NCBI RefSeq assembly: GCF_030463565.1
Contig: NC_134643.1
Location: 692,001-756,000 of the forward strand
Origin: Pelecanus crispus
Lineage: Eukaryota > Chordata > Aves > Pelecaniformes > Pelecanidae
Direction of reading: 5' to 3'
Length of the DNA stretch: 64,000 bases
Below the pieces are notes generated by a model. That model did no database searches and had not been told where the DNA came from. It was given only the letters and a program-made list of their open reading frames with translations. A program made the translations under genes and the position numbers. The stretch's first letter is position 1. Each line of letters starts with the position of its first letter. Below, piece by piece: positions 1 through 10,640 of this stretch.

Positions 1-356
1 TACTTTACATGTCTACTATACATGTTTACAGTTTACTATACATGTTTCCTTTACATGTTTAGTTTACATGTTTAATTTACATGTTTCCTTTACAGTTTAC
101 TATACCTGTCTACTATACATGTTTAATTTACGTTTACTTTACATGTTTAGTTTACATGTTTATGTTTCCTTTACTGTTTACTTTACATGTCTACTATACA
201 TGTTTACACTTTCCTATATGTTTCCTTTACATGTTTCCTTTACAGTTTACTCTACCTGTCTACTTTACATGTTTAGTTTACACGTTTATAGCTTACTATA
301 CCTGTCTACATCTTTACTCTACACGCTCACTCTACACGCTCACTCTACACGTTTAC
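1..356. repeat. AT-rich degenerate tandem array
   Basis: Imperfect repeats built on TTTACATG with variants such as CTACTATACATG and TTTCCTTTACA. This is the only clearly AT-rich array in the window and it ends abruptly against GC-rich sequence. No gene is seen in it; its open frames are repeat-driven. Confidence 0.85.
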
Positions 357-515
357 CACGCGTGCCAGCTGACCCCCCCCGCCCCGCGCCGTTCCGCAGC
401 CCAGCGCCCGTCTCCCGCAGGCTCCCACCCTCCCGGCTCCGGCGCGCGGGCGCAGCGTGGGCCGCCCCTGCTCCGCACGCTCGGGGGTCTCCGGTCCCGC
501 CCTGGGCAAGCATCC
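357..515. other. Short unique GC-rich block, no gene recognised
   Basis: Non-repetitive GC-rich sequence between two tandem arrays. I searched it for the N-terminal half of the lectin domain (a Cys-rich stretch with aromatic residues) or a signal peptide and found neither. Confidence 0.5.
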
Positions 516-1481
516 CGCCGGATAAGCCATGGGAGAGCATCCCGCCGGCTCAGCCACGGGACAGCATCCCGCCGGATAAGCCCTGGCAGAGCATCCCGCC
601 GGCTCAGCCACGGGACAGCATCCCGCCGGATAAGCCACGGGAGAGCATCCCGCCGGATCAGCCCTGGCAGAGCATCCTGCCAGCTTGGGAGAGCATCCTG
701 CCGGCTCAGCTGTGGCAGAGCATCCCGCCGGCTTCAGCCATGGGAGAGCATCCCGCCGGCTCAGCCGTGGCAGAGCATCCCACTGGCTTCAGCCATGGGA
801 GAGCATCCCGCCGGCTCAGCCACGGGACAGCATCCCGCCGGATAAGCCATGGGAGAGCATCCCGCCGGATCAGCCCTGGCAGAGCATCCTGCCAGCTTGG
901 GAGAGCATCCTGCCGGCTCAGCCGTGGCAGAGCATCCCGCCGGCTTCAGCCATGGGAGAGCATCCCGCCGGATAAGCCATGGGAGAGCATCCCGCCGGCT
1001 CAGCCACGGGAGAGCATCCCGCCGGATAAGCCATGGGAGAGCATCCCGCCGGCTCAGCCACGGGAGAGCATCCCGCCGGATCAGCCCTGGCAGAGCATCC
1101 CGCCGGCTTCAGCCATGGGAGAGCATCCCGCCGGCTCAGCCATGGGAGAGCATCCCGCCGGCTCAGCCCTGGGAGAGCATCCCGCCGGCTCAGCCATGGG
1201 AGAGCATCCCGCCGGCTCAGCCATGGGAGAGCATCCCGCCGGCTTAGCCACGGGAGAGCATCCCACCGGCTTCAGCCACGGGAGAGCATCCCACCGGCTC
1301 AGCCACGGGAGAGCATCCCGCCGGCTTGGCCATGGGAGAGCATCCCACCGGCTCAGCCACGGGAGAGCATCCCACCGGATCAGCCGTGGGAGAGCATCCC
1401 ACCGGCTTCAGCCACGGGAGAGCATCCCACCGGATAAGCCCTGGGAGAGCATCCCACCGGCTCAGCCATGAGCGAGCATCC
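516..1481. repeat. 27-29-bp minisatellite
   Basis: About 35 copies of a unit containing GAGAGCATCCCGCCGG followed by CTCAGCCATGG or TTCAGCCATGG. Unit length varies, so the frame rotates and long open frames appear on both strands. It lies 5' of the first recognisable lectin exon and is probably intronic. Confidence 0.9.
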
Positions 1482-1674
1482 CGCCGCGCCACGCACTGCC
1501 TGCGCCCGCAGCACCGCTCCTGCTGCTCTCACCCTCAGCGGAGCCAGGGGTCCGGGACCGCGGGTTGGGATCGGGGACCGGAGGTCGGGGACCGGGGGTT
1601 GGGATTGGGGACCGGGCGCCCAGGACCGGGGGTCGGGGTGAGGACCTGGCGTCACCCTCCCGTCCCCGGCACAG

Positions 1675-3681
1675 GCCTTTTGCCAGCGCTTCGGCGCCGG
1701 CACGCACCTGGCCTCGGTGCACAGCGCGGAGGAGCTCCGGGCCATCGCCGGCCTGCTCGCCGCCCGCCCCGGTGAGGACAGCGAGGAGGAGGAGGAGGAA
1801 GAGGACGACTGGGACGACGGCATCTGGATCGGCCTCCACCGGCCCCTGGGGGTGAGTGCGGCCCCGCGGCAGAGCCGGGACCCCCCGGGACCCCCCAGCC
1901 CCGAGCGGTGCCGGTGGCACCGGCCGGCAGCCGCAGGGTCCCGTGCCCCCCGCAGAGCCGCCGCTGGCAGTGGTCAGACAGCTCGGAGGTGGACTACGGC
2001 TACTGGCACCGGCAGCCGGAGCGCCGGAGGAGAGCCTGCGCCGCGCTGCGGGACTCTGCCGGTGAGCGCGGCCCCACCGGTGGCACCGGGGTCCCGGCCG
2101 TCAGGGCCCCACTCGACAGCATCCCTGGCCATTGGGGTTCCCAGCCACCGGCATCCCTGGCCACCAGCATCCCTGGCCACCCAGTCACCAGCATCCCTGG
2201 CCACCAGCATCCCTGGCCATCAGGGTCCCTGGCCACCAGCATCCCTGGCCACTGCCATCCCTGGCCACCGCCATCCCTGGCCACCCAGTTACCAGCATCC
2301 CTGGCCACCAGCATCCCTGGCCACCGCCATCCCTGGCCACCAGCATCCGTGGCCACCCAGTCACCAGCATCCCTGGCCACCAGCATCCCTGGCCACCGCC
2401 ATCCCTGGCCACCAGCATCCCCGGTCACCACTGTCCCTGGCCACCAGCATCCCTGGCCACCACCATCCCTGGCCACCAGCAACCTTGGCCATCAGTGTCC
2501 CCAGCCACCATCATCCCTGGCCACCAGTGGCCCTGGCCATCAGTGGCCCTGGCCATGAGCATCCCTGGCCATCAGGGTCCTTTCCTCCTGGCCACCAGCA
2601 TCCCTGGCCATCAGGGACCCCAGCCACCAGCATCGCCAGCCACCAGCGTCCCTGGCCTTCAGAGTCCCTGGCCACCAGCATCCCCGGTCACCAGTGTCCC
2701 CGGCCACCATCATCCCTGGCCATCAGGGTCCTCCCTGGCCACCAGCAACCCCAGCCATCAGGGACCCCGGCCACCAGCATCTCCAGCCACCAGCATCCCT
2801 GGCCATCAGGGTCCTTCCCGGCCACCAGCACCCCTGGCCATCAGTGTCCCTGGCCACCAGCAACCTTGGCCACCAGTGTCCCCAACCACCAGCGTCCCTG
2901 GCCATCAGCGTCCTCCCTGGCCACCACTGTCCCCAGCCACCAGCACCCCTGGCCATCAGTGTCCTCCCTGGCCACCAGCATCCCCAGTCACCAGTGTCCC
3001 CAGCCACCACCATCCCTGGCCATCAGGGTCCTCCCTGGCCACCAGTGTCCCCAGCCACCAGCACCCCTGGCCACCATCAGCCCTGGCCAGCAGCACCCCC
3101 GGCCACCATCAACCTTGGCCACCATCAGCCCTGGCCACCATCAGCCCTGGCCACCAGCACCCCCGGCCACCAGCACCCCCAGCCACCATCAACCCTGGCC
3201 ACCATCAGCCCTGGCCACCATCAGCCCTGGCCACCAGCACCCCCAGCCACCATCAACCCTGGCCACCATCAGCCCTGGCCACCAGCACCCCTGGCCACCA
3301 TCAGCCCTGGCCACCATCAGCCCTGGCCACCAGCACCCCTGGCCACCAGTGTCCCTGGCCACCCATGGCACAGGCTGACCCCCACAGCGCCTGCCAGCGC
3401 GCACACACACATGCACCCCGTGCACACACACGCGCATGCAGAATGCACACGCAGACACACGCACCCACCACGTGCCCACGCAGACACACACACTCTGCAT
3501 GTGCCCACACGCGTGTGCGTGCCCCGGGCCGCGCTGCTGGCGGCAGGGCTGCAGGGGGGCTGCGCCTGGGGGCCGGGGGTCCCGGGGGGCTGACGGCCTC
3601 TTTCCCCGGCCAGATTTCATGACGTGGTACAGCGAGGCCTGCGCCGAGCGAAAGCCCTTCGTCTGCAAGTCCAGCGCCTAG
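1675..3681 (+). CDS. Eggshell-type C-type lectin (ovocleidin-17/struthiocalcin-like), 3' exons only
   Basis: Three exons are visible: 1675-1851, 1956-2061 and 3614-3681 (TAG). All have AG/GT borders and phases agree. They encode about 117 residues, the C-terminal three quarters of a C-type lectin domain. Landmarks are AFCQRFGAGTHLASVHS, IWIGLHRPLG, SRRWQWSD, CAALRDS and a C-terminus ERKPFVCKSSA. The order and wording follow chicken ovocleidin-17 (WIGLHRPAG, RWSDG, FVCKAAA). The usual sugar/Ca2+-binding QPD/EPN and WND motifs are absent, as in other eggshell lectins, which are secreted and act on calcite. Before IWIGL there is an acidic run of Glu/Asp (codons around 1777-1819). The signal-peptide exon and the first part of the domain were not found; they may lie upstream of the window. 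Orthology to ovocleidin-17 versus struthiocalcin-1 or -2 types is unresolved. Confidence 0.85.
2115..3372. repeat. 16-bp minisatellite in the last lectin intron
   Basis: Roughly 75 copies of a unit like AGCATCCCTGGCCACC. Because 16 is not a multiple of three, all three frames cycle through the same peptide motifs, giving long spurious open frames. It fills most of the intron 2062-3613. Confidence 0.92.
3395..3515. repeat. CA-rich microsatellite-like stretch
   Basis: Imperfect ACACACGC/ATGCACAC alternating purine-pyrimidine sequence between the 16-bp array and the last lectin exon. Confidence 0.7.
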
Positions 3682-3684
3682 AGC

Positions 3685-4402
3685 TGCGGGCAGCGCCCAG
3701 TGCCGGCCCCGCAACCCCTGCCCGCAGCTCCTGCCTGCAGCTCCTGCAGCTCCTGCCTGCAACCCCTGCCCGCAGCTCCTGCCCGCAGCTCCTGCAGCTC
3801 CTGCCTGCAGCTCCTGCCCGCAGCTCCTGCAACTCCTGCCTGCAGCTCCTGCCGGCAGCTCCTGCAGCTCCTGCCTGCAGCTCCTGCCCGCAGCTCCTGC
3901 CTGCAGGTCCTGCAGCTCCTGCCTGCAGCTCCTGCCTGCAACCCCTGCCCGCAGCTCCTGCAGCTCCTGCCCGCAGCTCCTGCCTGCAGCTCCTGCAGCT
4001 CCTGCAGCTCCTGCCTGCAGCTCCTGCCCGCAGCTCCTGCGGCTCCTGCCTGCAGCTCCTGCCTGCAACCCCTGCCTGCAGCTCCTGCCTGCAGCTCCTG
4101 CCTGCAGCTCCTGCCTGCAAACCCCTGCCCGCAGCTCCTGCAGCTCCTGCCTGCAGCTCCTGCCTGTGGCTCCTGCAGCTCCTGCAGCTCCTGCCTGCAG
4201 CTCCTGCCCGCAGCTCCTGCGGCTCCTGCCTGCAGCTCCTGCCTGCAACCCCTATCTGCAGCTCCTGCCTGCAGCTCCTGCAGCTCCTGCCTGCAGCTCC
4301 CACAGCTCCTGCCTGCAGCTCCTGCCCGCAGCTCCTGCCTGCAGCTCCTGCCTGCAGCTCCTGCAGCTCCTGCCTGCAACCCCTGCCCGCAGCTCCTGCC
4401 GG
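3685..4402. repeat. 15/9-bp minisatellite, probably the lectin 3' UTR
   Basis: Alternating 15-bp (CTCCTGCCTGCAGCT) and 9-bp (CTCCTGCAG) units start a few bases after the lectin stop codon and continue up to a polyadenylation-like AGTAAA. If that signal is used, the mRNA 3' UTR is almost wholly tandem repeat. Confidence 0.85.
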
Positions 4403-4422
4403 CCAGGGCACAGCCCGGCCGC

Positions 4423-4428
4423 AGTAAA
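4423..4428 (+). promoter_or_regulatory. Candidate poly(A) signal of the lectin gene (AGTAAA variant)
   Basis: AGTAAA lies about 740 bases after the lectin stop, directly after the repeat array, followed by a GU-rich stretch (GTGTCTGCG). No AATAAA is nearer. Confidence 0.45.
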
Positions 4429-4630
4429 GGTCCCTGAGCCCAGCCGTGTCTGCGCGTCCTTCGCCCCATGCACCCGGGGCCTTGCTGCCCGCTTTGGGAT
4501 CCCACGCTGCCCCACAGCGCCGTGGGGCTGGGGAAGGAGGGAGCCCCCCGGGGTCACCCAGCCGCCCACCACCACGGGGTGCGGGGACGGGGATGGGGAC
4601 GGGGGCAGGGAGAACTCCAGGAGCGAGCCC

Positions 4631-5046
4631 TACAGCCCCCACGGGACCCCCATAGCCCCCACGGGACCCCCACGGCCTCTGGAGACCCCCATCCACCCCG
4701 TGGGACCCCCGTGATCCCCAAGGGTCCCCCACGGCCTTAGGGAGAACATGTCACCCATGTGGGACCCCCACGGACCCAAGGACCCCCATGGCCCCCGCGG
4801 GACCCCCACGGCCACTGCGGGACCCCCCGTGGTCACAGTGGGACCCCCACGGCCACTGTGGGACCCCCGTGGCCACTGCGGGACCCCCACGGCCACTGCG
4901 GGACCCCCATGGCCACTGCAGGACCCCACGGCCACTGTGGGACCCCCACGCTCACAGTGGGACCCCCCACGGCCACTGTGGGACCCCCATGGCCACTGCG
5001 GGACCCCCACGGCCACTGCGGGACCCCCGTGGCTCTTGTGGCAGCC
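4631..5046. repeat. 20-bp minisatellite
   Basis: Units like GGACCCCCACGGCCACTGCG between the lectin gene and the next array. No gene is seen between 4430 and 4630 either. Confidence 0.85.
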
Positions 5047-5137
5047 CGGGGCTCCTCTGGGACCCCTACGGCCCCATGGGACCCCATGGCCCCCAGGAGC
5101 AGCCTCTCCCAGGGGTGACCCCTGCAGTGGGGCAGCC

Positions 5138-6029
5138 CCCTGTCCCCCTGTCCCGTGTCCCCCTGTCCCCCTGTCCCCTGTCCCCTGTCCCCTGTCCCTC
5201 TGTCCCCCTGTCCCCTGTCCCCCTGTCCCCCTGTCCCCTGTCCCCCTGTCCCTCTGTCCCCCTGTCCCCTGTCCCCTGTCCCCTGTCCCTCTGTCCCCCT
5301 GTCCCCTGTCCCCCTGTCCCCATGTCCCCTGTCCATGTCCCCCTGTCCCCCTGTCCCCTGTCCCCCATCCCCCTGTCCCCTGTCCCCCTGTCCCCTGTCC
5401 CTCTGTCCCCCTGTCCCCTGTCCCCTGTCCCCTGTCCCTCTGTCCCCTGTCCCCCTGTCCCGTGTACCCTGTCCCCTGTCCCCATGTCCCCCTGTCCCCC
5501 TGTCCCTGTCCCCCTGTCCCCCTGTCCCCCTGTCCCCATGTCCCCCTGTCCCCCTGTCCCCCTGTCCCCTGTCCCCCTGTCCCTGTCCCCCTGTCCCCCT
5601 GTCCCCCTGTCCCCTGTCCCCATGTCCCCCTGTCCCCCTGTCCCCCCTGTCCCGTGTCCCCCTGTCCCCCTGTCCCCCTGTCCCCTGTCCCCATGTCCCC
5701 CTGTCCCCTGTCCCCTGTCCCCCTGTCCCCCCTGTCCCCCCTGTCCCCATGTCCCCCTGTCCCTGTCCCCATGTCCCCCTGTCCCCCTGTCCCCCTGTCC
5801 ATGTCCCCCTGTCCCGTGTCCCCCTGTCCCCCTGTCCCCCTGTCCCGTGTCCCCCTGTCCCCCTGTCCCCCTGTCCCCATGTCCCCCCTGTCCCCATGTC
5901 CCCCTGTCCCCTGTCCCCCCTGTCCCGTGTCCCCCTGTCCCCCTGTCCCCCCTGTCCCCCTGTCCCCTGTCCCCATGTCCCCCTGTCCCCTGTCCCCCCT
6001 GTCCCCTGTCTCCCCCTGTCCCCCCCCGC
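5138..6029. repeat. 7-8-bp C-rich array (CCCTGTC)n
   Basis: More than 100 copies of CCCTGTC/CCCCTGTC with occasional CCCATGTC. It is strongly strand-asymmetric, the minus strand being G-rich. It ends just before the CIMAP1B promoter block. Confidence 0.92.
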
Positions 6030-6041
6030 AGTTTGTTTGCG

Positions 6042-6055
6042 GTTGCCATAGTAAC
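6042..6055 (+). promoter_or_regulatory. RFX X-box in the CIMAP1B promoter
   Basis: GTTGCCATAGTAAC is an inverted-repeat X-box, matching the RFX consensus GTTGCCATGGCAAC at 12 of 14 positions. RFX factors drive ciliary and sperm-axoneme genes, which suits the gene downstream. It sits about 1 kb upstream of the ATG but just upstream of a probable first exon. Confidence 0.6.
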
Positions 6056-6059
6056 GGGG

Positions 6060-6094
6060 GCGGGAGAGCCGGGGCACAGCTCGGCACGCGCAGG
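6060..6094 (+). other. CIMAP1B: Probable non-coding first exon of CIMAP1B
   Basis: A short unique GC-rich segment ends in CAGG followed by a good donor GTAAGG at 6095-6100. A matching acceptor (CCGGCAG) ends at 7039, nine bases before the ATG. I infer a 5' UTR intron of about 945 bases containing the minisatellite. The transcription start is not determined. Confidence 0.45.
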
Positions 6095-6099
6095 GTAAG

Positions 6100-6745
6100 G
6101 GGGCTGCAGCCATGGGGGGCTGGGGGGGGGGCTACAACCATGGGGTGCTGGGGCTGCAGCCATGGGGGGCTGGGGGGGGGGGCTACAACCATGGGGTGCT
6201 GGGGCTGCAGCCATGGGGGGCTGGGGGGGGCTGCAGCCATGGGGGCTGGGGGGCTGCAGCTGTGGGGTCCCAGGGGCTGCATCCATGGGGTGCTGGGGGG
6301 GGGCTGCAGCTGTGGGGGGGCTGGGGGCTGTATCCACGGGGTGCTGGGGGGCTGCAGCCATGGGGGGCTGGGGGGGCTGCAGCTGTGGGGGGCTGGGGGG
6401 GCTGCAGCCGTGGGGAGCTTGGGGGGGCTGCAGCTATGGGGGGTCTGGGGGGGCTGCAGCTGTGGGGTCCCAGGGGCTGCATCCATGGGGTGCTGGGGGG
6501 GGGCTGCAGCTATGGGGGGCTGCAGCTATGGGGTCCCAGGGGCTGCATCCATGGGGTGCTGGGGGGGGGCTGCAGCTATGGGGGTCTGGGGGGCTGCAGC
6601 TGTGGGGTCCCAGGGGCTGCAGCCGTGGGGTGCTGGGGGGGGGCTGCAGCTATGGGGGGCTGGGGGGCTGCAGCTGTGGGGTCCCAGGGGCTGCATCCAT
6701 GGGGTGCTGGGGGGGGGCTGCAGCCGTGGGGGGCTGGGCCTGCAC
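6100..6745. repeat. G-rich 22-25-bp minisatellite
   Basis: Units combining GGGGGGCTGCAGC, TATGGGG and TCCCAGGGGCTGCATCCA. Multiple closely spaced G runs on + make it a strong G-quadruplex candidate. It lies inside the inferred CIMAP1B 5' UTR intron. Confidence 0.88.
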
Positions 6746-7047
6746 CCCTGGGGTGCCGGGGTTTGTCCCCCGGGGCTGTCGGGGCTGAGGTCCCGGGGTG
6801 CTGGGGTGGGGGGGTGCCGGGGGGGGTGCGGAGCTCCGGAGCCCCCGGCCATTGTGACGCCGGTGCCGCCGCTGCCGCTGCCGCCACGTTGCCGGCTGCT
6901 CGCCCGCCGACGGCCGCTGGCGCTGGGGCTGCGGACCCACGGCCCTCTCCGAGGGGGACCCCCCGAGTGGCACCGGAGGGCGGCGGGGCCGGGCAGGGGG
7001 GTGCTTTGGGGGCTGAGGACCCTCACTCGCTGCCGGCAGGGCTCGCC

Positions 7048-10000
7048 ATGTCAGCCAACGTTTGGGTGGGCAACTGGAGGCCCCACCGCCCCCGGGGCCC
7101 CATCGCCGCTCTCTACGGCAGCCCCGGCCCCAAATACGGGCTCCCCACCAACGTCGGTGAGTTGGGGGTCCCGGGGGGACCGACCGTGGTGCCGGGGGGG
7201 TCACCGGGGAGCAGGGGGCCGGGGGGATGGGGGGGGTCCTGCCGCCCACCGAGCCCCTTGCCCGCGCAGGTTACCGGCTGCACGACCCCTCCCGCGGCCG
7301 CGCCCCTGCCTACAGCTTCGGGGTGCGTTTCGGGGGGCGGCGGGGAGGAGCGCTCCCCGGGCCCCGTGTACCTGCTGCCCCCCGGCACCACCGCCAAGGG
7401 CAAGGACGGGACCCCCGCCTTCTCCATCTACGGCCGCCCCCCGCGACCTGCCGCCCGTCCACACCCCGGGGCCAGGTGAGGGGGGGAGCCGGGGGGTTGG
7501 CAGGGCCGGGGACCCCCCCCCAAAGCCGTGCCTATGACCCAGGACCCCCCGCTCCCCCCCCAGGCTGCTACTGCCCGGAGAGGGCGGGCAGGGTGGCCTT
7601 GCCCTCGGCGCCCGCCTGCACCCTCCGCTCCCGCATCGCCCAGCGCAGCGGGGCCCAGACGCCGGGTAGGGGCCGGGGGCCGGATGGGCCCCCCCATCGT
7701 CCCGGGCTGGGGGCACCCACATCTTGGGATGGGACCCCCACCCACCTGGGACCCCCATCATCCCTGGGCTGGGGACCCCCACATCCCGGCTAGGGAACCC
7801 ACATCCTGGGATGGGGAACCCACATCTTGGGATGGGACCCCCACCCACCTGGGACCCCCATCGTCCCGGGCTGGGACCCCCAACATCCTGGTCTGGGACC
7901 CCCATCATCCCCAGGCTGGGACCCCTACATCCTGGGATGGGACCCCCACCCCACCTGGCACCCCCATCATCCCTGGGCTGGGACCCCCATCATCCTGGGA
8001 TGGGACCCCCACATCTTGGGTCTGGGACCCCCATCATCCCCGTGCTAGGGCACCCACCCACCTGGGACCCCCACATCCCTGGGCTGGGACCCCCATCATC
8101 CTGGGATGGGCCCCCCACATCTTGGGTCTAGGACCCCCTCATCCCCAGGCTGGGGAACCCACATCCCTGGGCTGGGACCCCCCCCACCCACGTGGGACCC
8201 CCATCATCCCGGGCTGGGACCCCAACATCCTGGGATGGGACCCCCACCCACCTGGGACCCCCACATCCCTGGGCTGGGACCCCCAACATCCCAGGCTGAG
8301 ACCCCCACATCCTGGGATGGGACCCCCACCCACCTGGCACCCCCCATCATCCCGGGCTGGGACCCCAACATCCTGGGATGGGACCCCCACCCACCTGGGA
8401 CCCCCACATCCCTGGGCTGGGACCCCCAACATCCCAGGCTGGGACCCCAACATCCTGGGATGGGACCCCCACCCACCTGGGACCCCCCATCGTCCGCGGG
8501 CTGGGACCCCCCCACCACCTGGGACCCCCACATCCCTGGGCTGGGACCCCCAACATCCCAGGCTGGGACCCCCCACCATCCCCAATCTGAGCCCCCCGCG
8601 CCCCCCGGCTGAGCCCCCCTCCCCCAGGCCCCGCTGCCTACCGGCTGCCCCCCATGCTGGGGGCCGCGCGTGGTGGGCAAGAGCTCGGCCCCCAACTTCT
8701 CCATCCCGGGGCGCAGCAACGTGGGGGCCTTCTACCAGGACCTGGGCAAGGTGGGGTGCGGGGGGAGTGGGGTGGGGTGTGGGGGTGTGGGGAGCACGGG
8801 GGGGCACGGGCTGGGGTATTGGGGTGGTGGGGGGCACGGGCTGCGGTACTGGGGGGCACGGTTTGGGGTGCCGGGATGCTGGGGAGCACAGTCTGGGGTA
8901 TTGGGGTGCCGGGGAGCACAGGCTGGGGTGCAGGGGGGCATGTGCTGGGGTGCAGAGGGCACGGGTTGGGGTGCAGGGTGTTGGGGGGGCAGGGGCTGGG
9001 GGCACGGGCTGGGGTGGGCTGGGGGCACGGGCTGGGGTTCCAGGGTGCTGGGGGGGCACGGCCCAGGGTGCTGGGGGGCACAGGTTGGGGTGCCAGGGTG
9101 CTGGGGAGCACAGTCTGGGGTCCAGGGGGCATGGGCTGGGGTACCGGGGTGCTGGGGGGGGCATGGGTTGGGGTACGGGGAAGCTGGGGGGCACGGGCTG
9201 AGTACTGGGGTACAGGGGGCACAGGCTGGGGTGCCGGGGGGCACGGGTTGGGGTGCCAGGGTGCTGGGGGGGCACGGGTTGGGGTGCTGGGGGGGCACAG
9301 GCTGGGGTAGTGGCGTGCTGGGGGGCAGGGGTTGGGGTGCTGGGGGGCATGGGTTGGGGTACCGGGGTGCTGGGGGGCACGGGCTGGGTACTGGGGTACA
9401 GGGGGGCACAGGCTGGGGTGCCGGGGGGCATGGGTTGGGGTACAGGGGTGCTGGGGGGCACGGGCTGGGGTATTGGGGTACCAGGGGGCACGGGTTGGGG
9501 TACCGGGGTGCTGGGGGGCACGGGTTGGCGTGCTGGGGGGCATGGGTTGGGGTACTGGGGTGCCAGGGGGCACAGGCTGGGTACCGGGGTGCTGGGGGGC
9601 ATGGGCTGAGTACTGGGGTACAGGGGGGCACAGGCTGGGGTGCCAGGGGGCATGGGTTGGGGTGCCAGGGTGCTGGGGGGCACGGGGCTGGGGTACCAGT
9701 GTGCTGGGGGGCACGGGTTGGGGTGCCGGGGGCCATGGGTTGGGGTACTGGGGTGCTGGGGGGCACAGGTTGGCATGCTGGGGGGCATCGGTTGGGGTAC
9801 AGGGGTGCCGGGGGGCATGGGCTGGGATATTGGGGTGCTGGGGGGCACAGGCTGGGTATTGGGGTACCGGGGTGCTGGGGTACGGGGGGGTCACGTCACC
9901 GCCCCCTCGCCCGCAGACGCCGGGGCCCTGCAACTACCGCGTGGTGGACGCCGACGTCTACAAGCGCCGTGCGCCGCGGTACAGCATGCTGGCGCGCAAC

Positions 10001-10245
10001 GCCCTGCCCGGCGACGCCACCGCCAAACCCGGCCCCGGCGCCTACAGCCCCCAGCAGGTGAGGGCACCTCGGGGGTCCCCGCCGGCGCGGGCAGCGGTGC
10101 CGGCAGCGGGGGGGTCCCAGCCACCGGACCCCCGGCTCTCACCGCCGCCGTCTCTCCCGCCCAGCAGGGCCGGCGGCAGGGGGTGACGTTCGGGATCCGG
10201 CACTCGGACTACCTGGCCCCCCTCATCGTGGACGTGCCCGACTAG
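7048..10245 (+). CDS. CIMAP1B: CIMAP1B (ODF3B), SHIPPO-repeat axonemal protein
   Basis: Six coding exons: 7048-7156, 7270-7475, 7564-7665, 8628-8750, 9917-10057 and 10165-10245 (TAG). All have GT/AG borders. The product is about 252 residues; human ODF3B is 253. It carries the family's Pro-Gly-Pro-x-x-Tyr (SHIPPO) repeats: SPGPKY, SPGPVY, TPGPGCY, GPAAY, TPGPCNY and KPGPGAY, and the diagnostic C-terminus FGIRHSDYLAPLIVD. Family members bind axonemal or outer-dense-fibre microtubules. The last acceptor is a tandem CAGCAG, so one Gln is optional. Three frame discontinuities, each one extra base in a G or C run (7332-7337, 7437-7442, 8659-8663), interrupt the family reading; removing one base at each gives consistent exon phases. 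In human the gene also neighbours TYMP. Confidence 0.9.
7690..8585. repeat. Minisatellite in CIMAP1B intron 3
   Basis: Units mixing CATCCTGGGATGGGACCCC, CACCCACCTGGGACCCC and CATCCCTGGGCTGGGACCCC. It fills nearly the whole intron 7666-8627. Confidence 0.88.
8755..9895. repeat. G-rich minisatellite in CIMAP1B intron 4
   Basis: Units of about 27-29 bp such as GGGCACGGGTTGGGGT plus ACCGGGGTGCTGG. It fills the intron 8751-9916. Confidence 0.88.
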
Positions 10246-10640
10246 GGCGGGCGCGGGGCCGCGGGGGACGGCGGTGACTGATGCCAAAATACTGATGCCT
10301 TCAGCCAGAGCCGCTCTCCCGCTCTCCTCGCGTCCCGCCGCGGCGCCTGGCCCGGGTTGGGCGGCATCACCGGGACGCCGCGGCCGTCCTGGGGGGGTCA
10401 GGGAGCGCCGGCCCCCTGCCAGCTGCCCTTCCCCAGCCTGTGCCGTGTCCTGGAGAAGACCCCGGCGAGGCCGCGGAGCGGGGAGCAGGGCTGAGCTCCA
10501 GCCCCACGGCCCCACGGCCCCACGGCCCCACGGCCGCACGGCGCGTGCCAGGGATGGAGGACGCGCTGCCCACCCGGCTGCCAGCCCTCCCCCTGCCCCA
10601 GCCCCAGCCCCGCCACCCGCCCAGCGCAGCCGGGTGACAC
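10246..10640. other. CIMAP1B downstream region, unique GC-rich
   Basis: Non-repetitive sequence after the stop codon. No AATAAA is present, so the CIMAP1B 3' end is not placed. No further gene was recognised on either strand. Confidence 0.5.

Noticed and set aside
4748-7537. A 929-codon open frame on +
   Set aside because: It runs through three unrelated tandem arrays and the first CIMAP1B exons in the wrong frame; composition simply follows the repeat units.
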